Of a stretch of 64,000 nucleotides of DNA, positions 35,699 to 46,733 are shown piece by piece. This DNA is from Heligmosomoides polygyrus polygyrus. Taxonomy: Eukaryota > Nematoda > Chromadorea > Rhabditida > Heligmosomidae. The position numbers and the translations under genes are program-made. The notes under the pieces were generated by a model that was not told the DNA's origin, ran no database searches, and was given only the letters and a program-made list of their open reading frames with translations. Positions within the stretch are counted from its first letter, which is position 1. Each line of letters opens with the position of its first letter. Location: assembly GCA_947396885.1 (NCBI GenBank), contig OX377201.1:30109923-30173922 (forward strand). Reading direction: 5' to 3'.

Positions 35699-38000
35699 GT
35701 CTGTCCCGCTTCGCAGCAGGGTCCGTTCTTCTGATGTGGTGATGCCAATTCTCCCGATCAAATCTTGACCAGGGTGTACACCAGCCATCTTTAAGTCCAG
35801 GTGCAACGTATCTAACAAACACTGCTTCGGGCATCCTCTGGGCCGCTTTCCAGGGACCTCAAAGTTCAGGCCAATCTTAGTAACGGTATCGCCGTTAGCG
35901 CGAAGGACGTGGCCGTACCATCGCAGACGAGCTTCGCGCATCTTCTCAAATATCGGGGTAACACGGAACCCCTGTCGTATGGTGTCGTTGCGAACGTGGT
36001 ACAAACTTTTTTTTTTCATTTCAATTACACTGAGGCGGCTCTCAGTTTCCTTCGTCACGGACCAGCACTCAGCAGCGTACGTCGCTAATGGGCGGACGAC
36101 TGTCCTAAACACCTTTCATTTGAGGTGCTCAAGTATTGTCCCGTCGCAAAGCAACAGAGTCAGTGGGCGCCATTTGGAAAAGGCTGCACTCACGCATGCG
36201 TTCACCTTAAACTTTAGGCTGCCATCGGACGTGACTGCTGATCCGAGATACTTTAAAGATGTAACTCGTGAAAGCTCAGTGCCATTGATCTTAATAGATC
36301 CGTGCTCGTTCACATCAGTAGTCAAGTACTATGTCTTTTTGACGTTTAGCTTGAGACCGAACAATGCCAGGCGACCGCACCATGCCTATGCTTGTCGCTC
36401 GAGTTCGGTTTTATCTTCACATGCAAGCACGACGTCATCAGCATACAGCAGCGTCTAAAGTGCCGCCGTTTGGAGATCTCGTGAGATTGCATCCATGACG
36501 ACCACGAAGAGCAGTGGGGATAGCCAAGATTCCTGGTGCACTACGACAAAGACTGGAAACTTCATTGAGGTTTCCGCTTGCGCTCGCACTCGACTCCTTG
36601 AGCAAGAGTACAGAATGCGCACCCACTCAACAAGCTCTTCAGGGATACCATGTTGTCGCAACGCCTACCTTATAACTTTTCGCGAAACGCGGTCGAAGGC
36701 CTTCTCCAAGTCCAGGAAGGCAAGAAGCACCGGTTTCTGTTTCTCGCGGTGCTTCTCTAGCAAACGACGAATGGCGTGAATGGCATCAACGAGCCACAGC
36801 CAGAGACGAAACCACACTGATTCGTTGAAAGCTGGGAGACATCCCGGAAACGTCGACAATTCGCTCAAATTTCATGGCGTGCGAAAGAAGGTGAATTGGA
36901 CTGTAACTAGCACAGTCCGCAGGACTGCCCTTATTCTTCCATGTCGGGATGGTCCTGCTTTGCTGCAGGCTCACAGGCACTTTCTTCTCAGCAACAACCT
37001 GATTGAAAAACTCTCTCAGCCAGTCAGCAGGGCACCAGCCCTTCGACTTCCACAGGTCGATCGGCAGACTTTAGGGACGGGAAGCTTTGCTTGACAACAT
37101 CTTCCTCAGGGCTGCTTGGATTTCGCTCACTGTGATCATGTGAGCGGGACCGTATACTGGAGATACAAAAGAATTTTCTCTGACATCGTCAGTCCACAGC
37201 CATGCCTGCTTGTCGACACATCGTCGTCCAGGCTTCGTTGTGCCGAGTTCGAAGCGTGCAGCCCGAGCTATCGCATCGGTAGCATCCTTCCAGGTTTCGT
37301 CGACAGCTGTCACCGTCGGCAGCCGAATGAGGGAAATAACTGCCGCTTCCTTCTCTTTCAGTCGATACCATTTTATCCTTGCTAGCCCGCATCGGCCGCC
37401 CTGCTTCAACCTCGAGTGGCAAACTTAAGAGTGCAGATCAGTGGACGGTATTGTGTGGCAACCGTTTCACACGGCTGTGATAAGGCCTTGGTCGCGACGT
37501 CTAACACATAGTCAATGTGGGTTTTGGCGTTCCCGCTATAAAACGAGATAAGGTGGGAGTCACGCTTTCTAAATTTGGTATTCACGATCGTGAGGGTCTG
37601 CATACTCATGTGTACGCTCACCATCGGCGTTGCGTGACCCATAGACAAAACCACCATGACAGCTATAGCCGTCTTTCGCTGCTCCTAACTAACAATTAAG
37701 GTCACCTACCACAAGAATGTTATCCTCTGACGGCACTTCCGCTGTTTTCTCATCAAACAGGGACCTGAACTCGTCCTTGGTTTGCTCGGTGCAACCTGTC
37801 TGCGGAGCATACGTGGAAAAGAAATGACATCGTCGCGTTTCTACGGCGACAACAATTATCATCAAGCAGTCATCGAAACGTTTTTCGCTTGCAATCGCAT
37901 CACGGAAACGCTCGGAGACGATCACACCGACACCACTGGTTGTCCTGAGACTAAAAGGTCCTGAGACTGAGACACATAGAAGGCCTTAAAACCTTGTCCT
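35699..38000 (-). pseudogene. Degenerate endonuclease-RT of RTE copy 3
   Basis: Recognisable blocks in at least five frame segments: endonuclease FSTYAPQTGCTEQTKDEF and VVGDLNC (37690-37925), KFRKRDSHLISFYSG (37406-37657), linker (37071-37409), RT AFLDLEKAFDRVSRKVIR (36665-36868), GSAVTSDGSLKFKVNACVSA (36116-36325), and the C-terminal REARLRWYGHVLRANGD and GKRPRGCPKQ (35615-36112). Many stops and frameshifts show an old insertion, with decay similar to copy 1. Confidence 0.85.
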
Positions 38001-38035
38001 ATGTCAGTCACATACAGCAACCTCGTCACTGCTAC
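35699..38035 (-). mobile_element. RTE family 1, copy 3, 5'-truncated and decayed
   Basis: The minus strand follows the 50.5-kb copy from the endonuclease (VSERFRDAI at about 37920) to the 3' end. The 3' end at about 35700 corresponds to KRDRR-stop of the intact copy. The 5' boundary is near 38030, where the sequence passes into one arm of the inverted repeat at 38009-38126. The 5' leader with the ribozyme-like fold is absent. Confidence 0.88.
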
Positions 38036-38126
38036 AAGAAGACGTAATATTACCCACATCGTCGTCATCCTCCTTTGACCAGCCTCCATCCTGCGCTTCG
38101 TTCAAGTTAAGCTAACATCAAGAATG
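38009..38126 (-). repeat. Left arm of a long inverted repeat
   Basis: Reverse complement of 38609-38738. Shared landmarks: TTGATGTTAGCTTAACTTGAA, AACGAAGCGC, TATTACGTCTTCTTGTAGC and GTGACGAGGTTGCTGTATG. It abuts RTE copy 3. Confidence 0.85.
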
Positions 38127-38608
38127 AGAGAACAGGCGACTTTTCTTCCCAGCTCCTCGGTAACATTTAAGGGCCTGTCCCAACTTCAAAATAGATAATT
38201 CTTTATCTTGACCTTCATAGGCATTGACCGTGGGTTTGGTCACCACTACTGCACTTCATGCCTAAACGTAGAGGAGAGATTGAAAAAAGATAAAAAGGAT
38301 TTCTTTTCATTTTTATTGCTGCACTTCATGTCCAAAAGTAGAGAAGAGGTTGGAAAAAGGATGAATGATTTATCTTTATTTTTCACTTACTAATGTTAAT
38401 TTATTATTTTTATTTATTGTGTATTAATTATTTATTATTATTTATATTTATATTTCAAATAATTAATTGAAGAGATCGCTATGGCAGATGCGTTCCGGGG
38501 CACATTTTTCAAAATATTACGCATGGGGGTATTGACTGTGCTGATGAGGATAAAACAGAGGATAAAACACTCCAGGAAGTTTTTTGTTTGATGTGTATCC
38601 CATTGACG
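38127..38608. other. AT-rich loop between inverted repeat arms
   Basis: It includes a 70-bp run of almost only A and T (38395-38465) and a direct near-repeat of CACTTCATG plus TAGAGGAGAG/TAGAAGAGG (38249-38350). There is no gene. Confidence 0.5.
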
Positions 38609-38738
38609 TTTTCTCATTGGTGATGTTAGCTTGACTTGAACGAAGCGCGAATGTGGACTGGTTGTCGGCAGATGACGAAGATGCGGGTAGTATTACGTCT
38701 TCCTGTAGCAGTGACGAGGTTGCTGTATGTGACGGCCG
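38609..38738 (+). repeat. Right arm of a long inverted repeat
   Basis: The plus strand can be read as an acidic Ser-rich peptide (DDEDAGSITSSCSSDEVAV). The N-termini of some DNA transposases, piggyBac among them, look like this, but the match is too short to name a family. The arms are 480 bp apart. Confidence 0.8.
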
Positions 38739-38949
38739 TGAGATCACCAGCAATACGGTTGGTTGAGATGAAAAAGACAGATCGATGCTGTTGTGCTTTC
38801 TCTCCAAAAGTCGAATGGGGGTCGAAAAAATCAGACATGAATCACCTGTTTTTTTGAATGGCCAATCGAATGTATTATGAACGCTGCTGCCTTGCACGTT
38901 TATTTTTGTGTTTATATCGTATCATTCAGGTTAAACGAGGTTATAATGT

Positions 38950-39235
38950 CAGTATCAGTCGGAGGAGGCGCGACTGTCGCGTGCACCCGATACCAGGTTC
39001 CTGGTTCGGATTTCCCGCCCAGGCCAACCAAGCCTTCCATCCTTCTGGGGTCGGTAAATTGGTACCGGACTTGTCTGGGAAGGATAAAGCGCTGACTTGT
39101 TCATCGGCTGGCCACCGCAAGTCATTGTATGGCCAAATACGCATTCATGTCGCCTCCACGACATCCCGTAGAAGTAGAATGCGCTGGCGCATCCCAGAAG
39201 GGATTGAGTAACGCCGTCCTTTATCCTTTATCCTT
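38950..39235 (+). repeat. tRNA-derived SINE, best copy
   Basis: A-box-like CAGTCGGAGGAGG, then GTGCACCCGATACCAGGTTC and GGTTCGGATTTCC (B box). The body reads CCAACCAAGCCTTCCATCCT, GGATAAAGCGCTGACTTG and GGCCAAATACGCATTC, then TGAGTAACGCCG and a CCTTTAT tail repeated three times. About 285 bp. This copy is the best reference for the others in the window. Confidence 0.8.
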
Positions 39236-39289
39236 TTATCGTACACTACTGTGGCCAAGTTACACATTACATCGAAAAAAGTGGTCCGA

Positions 39290-39395
39290 GCAAGCCTTGC
39301 AATGCAGAACCCCGACCCCCCGGATCCGAACCTCTAGCCCTTTCCCTGAAAGCCCGCCTCCGAAACCACTCGGCCATCCAGTCGCTGCCCACTTT
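39290..39395 (-). repeat. tRNA-Ser/Leu-like SINE or pseudogene
   Basis: The minus strand shows TGGCCGAGTGGTTTCGG (type II tRNA A box and D arm) and AGGTTCGGATCC (T arm), about 50 nt apart. The ends do not form a good acceptor stem, so a pseudogene or SINE head is more likely than a working tRNA. Confidence 0.4.
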
Positions 39396-39399
39396 GTTA

Positions 39400-39950
39400 T
39401 GAGCGGCGCAACTCAATGTTCTAATTCGGTTACTGTACCGCTAACAAGCAAATGGAGAGATCGCTCTAATTTCGCTACCGTTCCAGCCCCAAACCTTTCA
39501 CAGGTTAGATTGTAATCACGACATGGCAGTTCCAGACGCCAGTTTTGATTTATCGGCCCGCACTGAAGTGCAACAGTTTTTTGCAATTTTTTACCTACAC
39601 AGATGTCCGCAGGAAATCTGAAAACCACTACGGTGCTTCTCTTACAGTCTCCTACAATCCTAATAGGTCACTTTCAAATTTGCCACGGGACGCTCATTGA
39701 CCTCCCTTGTCAGTGCTGCGATCTTGGCAGACAATGCAAATCCCGATAGAATAGTGGAATAAATAGTTAAAGAAAATTAGGTTAAGAAATACGTTGGAAG
39801 CACATGACGCCCAGCACATGCACCTTGGCAAGGTGGGTTTTACGAACGTCTTATCAGGTCGGCTAACAAAGCTCTTCGAGAGACAATCAGTCATTCGGAG
39901 AACACCAACGCGCAATCCTCACTGAGATCAAGGGATGTCTCAATTCGAGG
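39400..39950. other. Intergenic, nothing recognised
   Basis: Short open frames only; no domain or repeat partner noticed. Confidence 0.4.
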
Positions 39951-39954
39951 CCGT

Positions 39955-40640
39955 TGACTTATAAAGGTGCCGCACAAGAGGAGTTTTAGTCTTTACGTCC
40001 GATAGATTTCCTTTAGAAAGACATCAACCCCTCACTCTGCCCATGAGCAGCGTGATAGGTGCATCTTCTTCAGATCCAGACCACCACTCCGGAAGAACAC
40101 GACAAAAAATGGTAGACGTTCTGACATCTTCGTGTCAGAGTACAGAGCCCTTCTGGAAGATTTGGCAAGAACAGTATTTGTCCAGCTTAGGGAAACGCAG
40201 ACGGTTTCTGTATCAAAAAGGCTACACGCTCTAGAGACTCCTCAAGTCGGGGATATAGTATTAGTAAACAATCTGGTATTGCCGTAAAATGGATGGAGTA
40301 TGGCGCGAATGACAAACGGCAAGGCAGGATCCGACGAACAAATCCGTGAAGTTGAACTGCTAGCATCTACAAAATGCAAAATTCGCCATCTTCCATATCT
40401 ACTTATTCCAATATTCAAAATTTGAAATTCGAAAATTCGATCCTCCACTATGGAAACGACTACAAGCGACACCGTCAAACGGAAAACAATGCCATAGAAA
40501 GGCAAGAAAGACCTACTTCACGACGACGAAAAAATAAAAACTGCGCCAATGAGCCAGTAGTTACAAGTCTCTCAACGAGGAAAGCTCCCGCATCATCCGC
40601 AAAATGGTTGACGACAAGTCGTCTCCACTGAAGTACTCCG
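39955..40640 (+). pseudogene. BEL/Pao polyprotein C-terminus (after integrase), broken
   Basis: Family-typical blocks are readable in changing frames: a PIDFL-like block near 40000, QSTEPFWKIWQEQYLSSL (40130-40195), GDIVLVNNLVLP (40250-40285), REVELLASTKCKIRHLPYLL (40348-40400), and a basic Arg-rich end (40500-40560). This matches the DUF5641-type region that closes BEL/Pao pol. Stops within it (for example after LVLP) show decay. Confidence 0.75.
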
Positions 40641-41440
40641 CGCGCCCATTCGACCGCGGGCGCACTCTGGGCTCTCCTCTTTTCCCGGCATTTCTGTGTG
40701 CCTCTTGATTTTCAGGGCCTTCTTCCTAATCAACGCTTCCAGCCTTCGTTCTTAGGGCCGCGGACAGTCGTGCGGCTGTGCGCGTCCAGGGAGCCTGGTT
40801 TAAGGGGATTCTCCACGTTGCGCGTGTTTGGGTCCTGGTTTTCTTCCTCGGGAGGAGTTCTCTCCCCCGTACTTCTTGTGCATACCTCTTGTGGGCCTGA
40901 TTTGTTCATATTGTGTTGTTTCTCATGTTCTCATGTATCTCTGTGTGTTCATTTGCGTTGTAGTGTGGCTTTTCTATTTTGTGTTGTTATCATGTTTCAT
41001 TATTTTCCATATACCTTACTATTATGCTACTCATTGTTTCTACGTACTCTGTTTTGCTTTTGTTTTGCTCTGTTATGCCTCTCCTCATATGTATGGGTTA
41101 GTTCCTCTCCTTAAGTGGGTTTTCTTCCAATGTCATTAGTATTTGTGCCTTCTGTTATTCACATAGCCAGTTTCAGAGTCTCATTTAGTTTCGGTGCTGC
41201 TCATATGAAGTCATGTCGTTGCCTTATTGTGTTTAGTATAATTGTTGTCACAATTATACACGTTTATACCTCCATATAAGCTTTACTATCGACGCTTTTG
41301 TTCGTTGTTCGTTAGTCGCATGCGTAATGTTTTGTGTATATTATAGATAAAAGTTTAATTACCCAAGTTTGAGGTGATCGTCAACGCATGTGGTCGCAAC
41401 TCTCTAGCTAAATTCCGCGTGGCAGTGCTATTTGTGTTTC
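40641..41440. other. Pyrimidine-rich non-coding stretch between pol end and envelope
   Basis: T/C-rich. An open frame at 40698-41114 reflects this bias and looks non-coding. GTTTAATTACCCAAGTTTGAG at 41350 recurs on the minus strand at about 57720-57740, so the right part belongs to the mobile element (leader or LTR edge). Confidence 0.45.
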
Positions 41441-42053
41441 ATCATTCTAATTTTTATTTTACATTATGGTTTTTGCCTTACTATCACCAGCTTTCACGAA
41501 CACCTTACCTGAAATGCAAATAACGCGCACTGAAAAAGGAGTGCTGGTCAACTCGTCGGTGAAAGAACAGTTCGAAATCTGTGCCGACAACTACTGCGGC
41601 TCCTATACTAGTCTCACTAGTCAAATTTCCTCCATAAGTTGCGCTACATGACCGCCTGACGCTCATGCCAACGATCAACTAGCAACCATGGAGACTGTTT
41701 GCCAACAATTCGAGTTTTGCGAACGATTCGACTGCTAGATAAGCATATCTACTAAATCAAGAATGCTGGTCCCTTGGAACAATAACCATCATGGCACTCA
41801 TGATCTACGGCTTCGTGGCACTTATATATGTGCTGCTGTATGTGCCAGTAACTGTTGGAAAACCGAGCCATCTCATCCTTTGCGCAATCCGAGCGTCGTC
41901 ATTGGTCGTGTTACGCATAACTGCACATCTCAGTTAGGCGTTTTTAGACGAATTCGTCGACGTGGAACTTCATCAGGGAGTTAACGCTTAACGGCGGCTC
42001 TAGTGCTAGTTAGCATACCAGCCACAACGTCACAAGTATGCCAACATGTACAT

Positions 42054-43889
42054 CAGGGATGAGCGGATTAACCGTTATCCGTTATCCGTTATCCGGTTTC
42101 CGGCGGGTTTTGGCCTATCCGTTTTGTTGTTCGTTATCCGGCCGAAAATCGCGGGATAACGAACAACAAAATCTGCCTCATGACTGCTTATCATTGGCTG
42201 AATTAATTTAGCCTTCTGGCTTTTTATGATTATTTAAATATAAGGACAATTTTTTACAAATCGTTTTGTGTTTTTGCACTGATAATTGAGATACGTTTGC
42301 CGTGCTAGGTTGGTGTCTTCTCTTATGATTGGTTCCTTATGGTATGATTAGGCTAAACTACCTGCTCGTGGCGGATTTTAAAATTCAGAACGCTTCCTTG
42401 CCCATTTCTGATTGTAGGGTTTTCCCCAAAATTTCTTCTTGCATAATGTACCATCTCGAAAAACCAGTCGACAGAAGAGAAAGGGATAAACGTTCATATG
42501 AATCAGCTCGTTTTAACGATGTGCCAGATGTTCAACTTCTAGTTCTTTGAAACTATGCTTCCAGTGCTTCCAGTGATAACTTCCTGTGGCTGGTCAATGT
42601 ACTAGTACTATGTACCAGTACTTTAATATTTCCAAATGAATCCAGATTTATCTGTAGGTTTTCGGGTAGTTGTTGAACAGTAGAAAAAGCTGTCAACGGG
42701 CTGTGGATCCAATACTGGTAATACCTAATTCGGCTGACGTATTAGCGCAACCACCTTCAGGGCCTGAACAAGAAAAACAAAGCCTGAAAGAGTACTTATC
42801 CGTGAATCACAGTGGGTTGCAACAGCTTCTAATGCTATTGGAAAGAAGGAGGGACAAAAAAAACCGACCGTGACTGTGGAAACAGCCTAAAGGCTTATGA
42901 ATCACCCACCAATCAATGGATGAGAGTTGCTGTCAGTGAATTAGGTACATGAGTCACGTCTATTTCTATGCGAAGAGGTTTACCAGGTTTTGCCCTGCTT
43001 TCGTAAGGACACTTGTTGTCCAACGCCTCTTTCATCTTATTTTCGAATCAATATGAAACTAATGTACCTGAAATGATCACCGAATTAGCAATTCCTCTGC
43101 TCTTATCCAGACTGTGAAGAAGACGCTCACAACAGCCAAGATTAGTCTGTTTAACAGCATAGGTTCCACAGCTTGATGAATTTACTGCCATTATCCCCAA
43201 ATATCCTTAGAAGCAATTCACCTTGTTCGCAGCAATATAGAGAGTCTTGTTCGATCTGGGCAAGAATTAGTGTTAAAGCTGATCAAAGAATAGACGAAAA
43301 GCGACTGTTTTTAATGACTGCCACATCAAAGCTCAGAAACTCCCTGTGATCTATACCTAGCTACAACTAAAAAATATGAATAAAGGATACAAGACGACGT
43401 TAGTCAATTCCTTTGCGGGATGCGCCTCGCATTCTACTTCTCCGGGACGTGATGGAGGCAGTATGAATGCCCATTCGGCCTACAGAACGACTTGCGGTGA
43501 GCAGCATATAGACAAGTCAGTGCATTATTCTTCCCGGGCATGCCTGGTACCAGCTCATCGAGCTCAAAAGCTGGAAGACTTGGTTGACCTGGAGGGGAAA
43601 TCCGAACCAAGAACATTGAATCGGAGATCATGCGATAGACCGCACCTCCAACTGCGCTGCCACGCGCCTTGAAGAAAAACACCAACAAGAAGGAAAAAGT
43701 GGCTTATTTGACACGTGACGTGGACAGTATTATAACTCCCAACCTACTAAAGAAGAAAGAATGGTTTAAAATTAGTGTTAGTTTTTGTTGTTTGTTCGTT
43801 ATCCGTTTTTCCGTTATCCGGCCATTTTGAGCAAAATTATCCGTTATCCGTCATCCGGGTTTCAACATTTCATTGTCCGCTCATCCCTG
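42054..43889. mobile_element. hAT-like element, nested in the envelope relic
   Basis: The ends are inverted: CAGGGATGAGCGGATTAA on the left and TTGTCCGCTCATCCCTG on the right. Both ends carry subterminal arrays of GTTATCCG. Flanking 8-mers ATGTACAT (42046-42053) and ACGTATAT (43890-43897) differ by two C/T transitions and fit an aged 8-bp target duplication, the hAT rule. The interior has only short open frames (for example 42670-42873) that I cannot assign. Same family as 54818-56720 and 62753 onward. Confidence 0.8.
43379..43671 (-). repeat. tRNA-derived SINE nested inside the hAT-like element
   Basis: The minus strand reads GGCAGCGCAGTTGGAGGTGC (A box), GTTCTTGGTTCGGATTTCC (B box), CAACCAAGTCTTCC, AATGCACTGACTTGTC and GCATTCATACTGCC, then a TATCCTTTATTCAT tail at the 43379 end. 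About 290 bp. Confidence 0.78.
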
Positions 43890-45190
43890 ACGTATATGTC
43901 CTTGAGCATCACGCCACCATCTCTTCTACGACACCTGACCGAGACCTGTACGGTGAAACTGACAGAGATGCTCAATATCAACACTTTCATCAAGAGGCTA
44001 TTTATGACTAAGAGCTCAATACCGACTGCTAATATTAAACTTCGCTGGAAGGGATTACACCTCCGCTGCGAACAGGAGACGAAGTTTTTTACGCGAGCCA
44101 TCCATTTAAAACAGGTTGATTGTAAACGCTGTCCCCACAAGAGATCCTGTTAGAGTATCAAATGCGCGACAATAAAGATGTTCAGCCAGCTGCCGGTACT
44201 TGATGCAGGGAGCAATTATCCTGATCCGCACTGGGTGTTTAGAATCGTGCGAAGAACCAGGATGCGATGGTTTCTGCTAATGTTCTGGCTTCCACTTCTA
44301 TAGAATATACGCGACTGCGAAACATAACAAGATCTACAGGTTCTTTAGATGCTTACGCTGGACTGAAAAAGTAAAAATAAAAACGAATATCGAGAATCCA
44401 CAGCTCTTTCCGGAAAACCGCAGAATGTTCTGTCATTATTCCCAAATGTACACTCGAATTTGCATCTTAATGCATTACGATGACAGCCGTAACACTGCCT
44501 CTAACACCTAGCCTGAGTGACGACTAAGTAACAAAAGGACGAGACCCTGCTATCTGGAACAAAGCGCTTACACCGCACCTTCTATGCGAGACATGATGAA
44601 AGGTAGCATAATGTGAGCTGGAAAATGAATGCAGATGTAACGCTGCTGAAAACAGTGCCAAATGCCTTTCCTCGGAGAAAAATATAAATAACCAATTCAG
44701 TCAGACAGCCTTAGACTTTCTGTGAAAACGACGGCATGGAAGCTAACGCAAAGGGATAATAACACCATTTTTGCAATGATCTCTCAAATGTTTTCGGCAA
44801 GCTTCGTCGTAGACATTAATACCACAGCAGACTCCACATCTGTTTTAGTGTCCAACGGGCGATGTACCGTAAACAACAGCATCCTGGAGGGGTGCTATCA
44901 CTGTACAGAAGGAGCGCACAGTTTGACTCTTCACGACAATTGCTGAATTGCAGCATTAAATGCGGCGAAGCAACAGAGAATTTCTTAGTAACCGATATCC
45001 CGAGGTACACGAGTGACTTCAGTACGCCATTAACTGCATTTTTAACGGCAATAGTACGCTGTGCCACGAATTTACGCTACCCAATTTCGGCCACTTACAG
45101 ACGTGCTGCTAACCGGTATAGAACATTATTTTTCGCGTTACCAGGCGTGGTAGCTCTCCTGGGGTTCTCGTATTTCTACATACAATGAGC

Positions 45191-45998
45191 GAAGTCACGC
45201 CTTCTGCGAATGTGCGCAATGATTCTGCGCATGGTTTTTACCTTCCCGTTTCGCTTTCTATGCTGCATAAACCACAGCCGCCCACCCAATTTACGCACCA
45301 CACATAACGCAAAAAAACGAAAACACTTTTGAAATGCGCACAAAACTTTGCGTGCAGAATAAATGGCATTGTTCCTTCATATATATTCCTTTTCCAGTTG
45401 CACCATGCCATCGGCACCCTCATCACATACCAGTTCACCGTGGAACGTATCACCGTCACGAACTTCAATCGAGCACGAACTAGCCGAGCTGAGACCGAAA
45501 AACCGTGAAGTCATAGATCGTTGTCATTTCTTTCCTCGCCAACGCTTCGCGGGAATATTGTCTGTTATTGCTCACATTTACGACTTTTGTCTAATTTCCT
45601 TACTTTTGTCTAATTTCTATACAGGAAGAAGTTAAAGAGCTGCCTTCTGCCCATAGTAGTTGGTATGAGCGCTTTTCAATGGCGTTTCCTTGCCCTTTCA
45701 GCTCAGAAACTTCATGGCGGATTTATTGTCATACGTACTCAACTTCGTGCACCGTTTGCGATACCTCTACCACTTATCGCCATAGGGGAGTAACGCCTTC
45801 AGCAAGGAACGCGATCACTTTAACGCTAGCCTTCGACGCAAGCAACGTGGGTCTGATTTTTTTGACCCGAGCACTCTCGAAAGGATCAATTACGAAGAAT
45901 TGAGAGCCTAAGGTGAGACCGACTTTTGAATTTACTACCACTACGAGCAACCGTGTTTCGAGGAACGCAATCAACGTGCGCAGTTTGAGCAGCAGAAT
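45191..45998 (+). other. Between envelope relic and the 244-codon frame
   Basis: Contains short plus-strand frames (45363-45635, 45679-45903) with Ser/Thr-rich sequence and frequent interruptions. They may be a decayed upstream part of the unknown ORF at 45999-46733. No family recognised. Confidence 0.35.
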
Positions 45999-46733
45999 AT
46001 GTCGCAACTACATGACCTTCGCTCTGCTATGGATCAGCTTTTCCAAAAGACACCGCACCACGAGGATGTTAAAGAGCTCATCGAGGGGAACACCTCAGTG
46101 GAGCAACAACTGACCAATGCAATCACGCAGCTGCACGCAAAACAGTATCAGCCGTCTACGCATGTGAGGCGCGCGGAGCCGATACAGAGTATCGACATGG
46201 AAGTGCAAACAGGACGCACTGGCTGTGTCTACAAGGATAGGCAGACATCTGAGGAACAGTTGCTCGTCAGAAGTGCGCAGACAACGCGTGAGAAATGTCA
46301 TCAAGCTAGAAAGCGTCCAGATATAAAATATAGGAACAAATCGAAACGCTCCACACGATACAGTGAAGACTCTCAAGAGTGTATATTGCAAGTCACCGGA
46401 CAAAGGCTGCAAAACTCCATAAGTAGAAAGGACGCTGAACTAGTCGCCATCAATGCGAATATTGACCATAGGGAGGTCATTGATAAAATCGGAGACGAGG
46501 AGTCGAACGTTGAGACCGATGCAGACAATGAGGAGCTGAACACTGATGACAATGAGTCGAAGGTTAGTGAAAGGAACCCAACCACTGAATTCGACAAACC
46601 AGACCTTGAAGCTGGAAAGCCAAGCGCTGAAGCAGAGAGACGAGACGACGTGGCTCTAGAGGCCATAGTGGATATCGCAAGGAATGTGCTTGGCGCCGCG
46701 GCGAACTACAATCCACCACCACTGAACCGCTAA
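45999..46733 (+). CDS. Hypothetical acidic protein, retroelement-associated (244 aa)
   Basis: The longest clean frame in this region: 244 residues from ATG 45999 to the stop at 46731-46733. No domain is recognised. Residues 1-50 are predicted helical (QLHDLRSAMDQLFQK, then VEQQLTNAITQLHAK), a possible coiled coil. Residues 90-130 are basic (KCHQARKRPDIKYRNKSKRS). Residues 160-215 are very acidic (EESNVETDADNEELNTDDNE), and the end is NYNPPPLNR. A basic-then-acidic layout is compatible with a nucleic-acid-associated or accessory protein, which is only a guess. The last codons and about 75 bp of 3' flank recur at 57545-57690 (minus), so the frame belongs to a mobile element rather than to the host. 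It may start further upstream in an interrupted frame. Confidence 0.45.
   Translation: MSQLHDLRSAMDQLFQKTPHHEDVKELIEGNTSVEQQLTNAITQLHAKQYQPSTHVRRAEPIQSIDMEVQTGRTGCVYKDRQTSEEQLLVRSAQTTREKCHQARKRPDIKYRNKSKRSTRYSEDSQECILQVTGQRLQNSISRKDAELVAINANIDHREVIDKIGDEESNVETDADNEELNTDDNESKVSERNPTTEFDKPDLEAGKPSAEAERRDDVALEAIVDIARNVLGAAANYNPPPLNR

Larger units (their letters stand above)
41440..45190 (+). pseudogene. Envelope-like glycoprotein of a BEL/Pao element (phlebovirus G2-like), decayed
   Basis: Pieces in several frames match the order I know for nematode retroelement envelope proteins of the phlebovirus G2 class. The 41466-41651 piece includes EFEICADNYC-type Cys blocks. A strongly hydrophobic segment at about 41785-41860 looks like a transmembrane helix followed by a short basic tail. 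After the hAT insertion, 43900-44160 has LRWKGLHLRC and CKRCPHKRSC, 44722-44946 has LEGCYHCTEGA, and 44940-45100 has NCSIKCGEATENF. The hydrophobic end appears before some of the Cys-rich blocks, so rearrangement or two overlapping copies is possible. Many stops and frame changes make it a relic with no function. Such proteins act in membrane fusion. Confidence 0.6.

Noticed and set aside
39290..39395. tRNA-Ser or tRNA-Leu gene on the minus strand
   Set aside because: The D-arm and T-arm motifs are good, but the ends do not pair as an acceptor stem.
40698..41139. Two hydrophobic plus-strand frames (138 and 103 codons) as a membrane protein gene
   Set aside because: The sequence is T/C-rich in all frames, which yields Phe/Leu/Cys-rich readings; there are no domain, start or splice signals.
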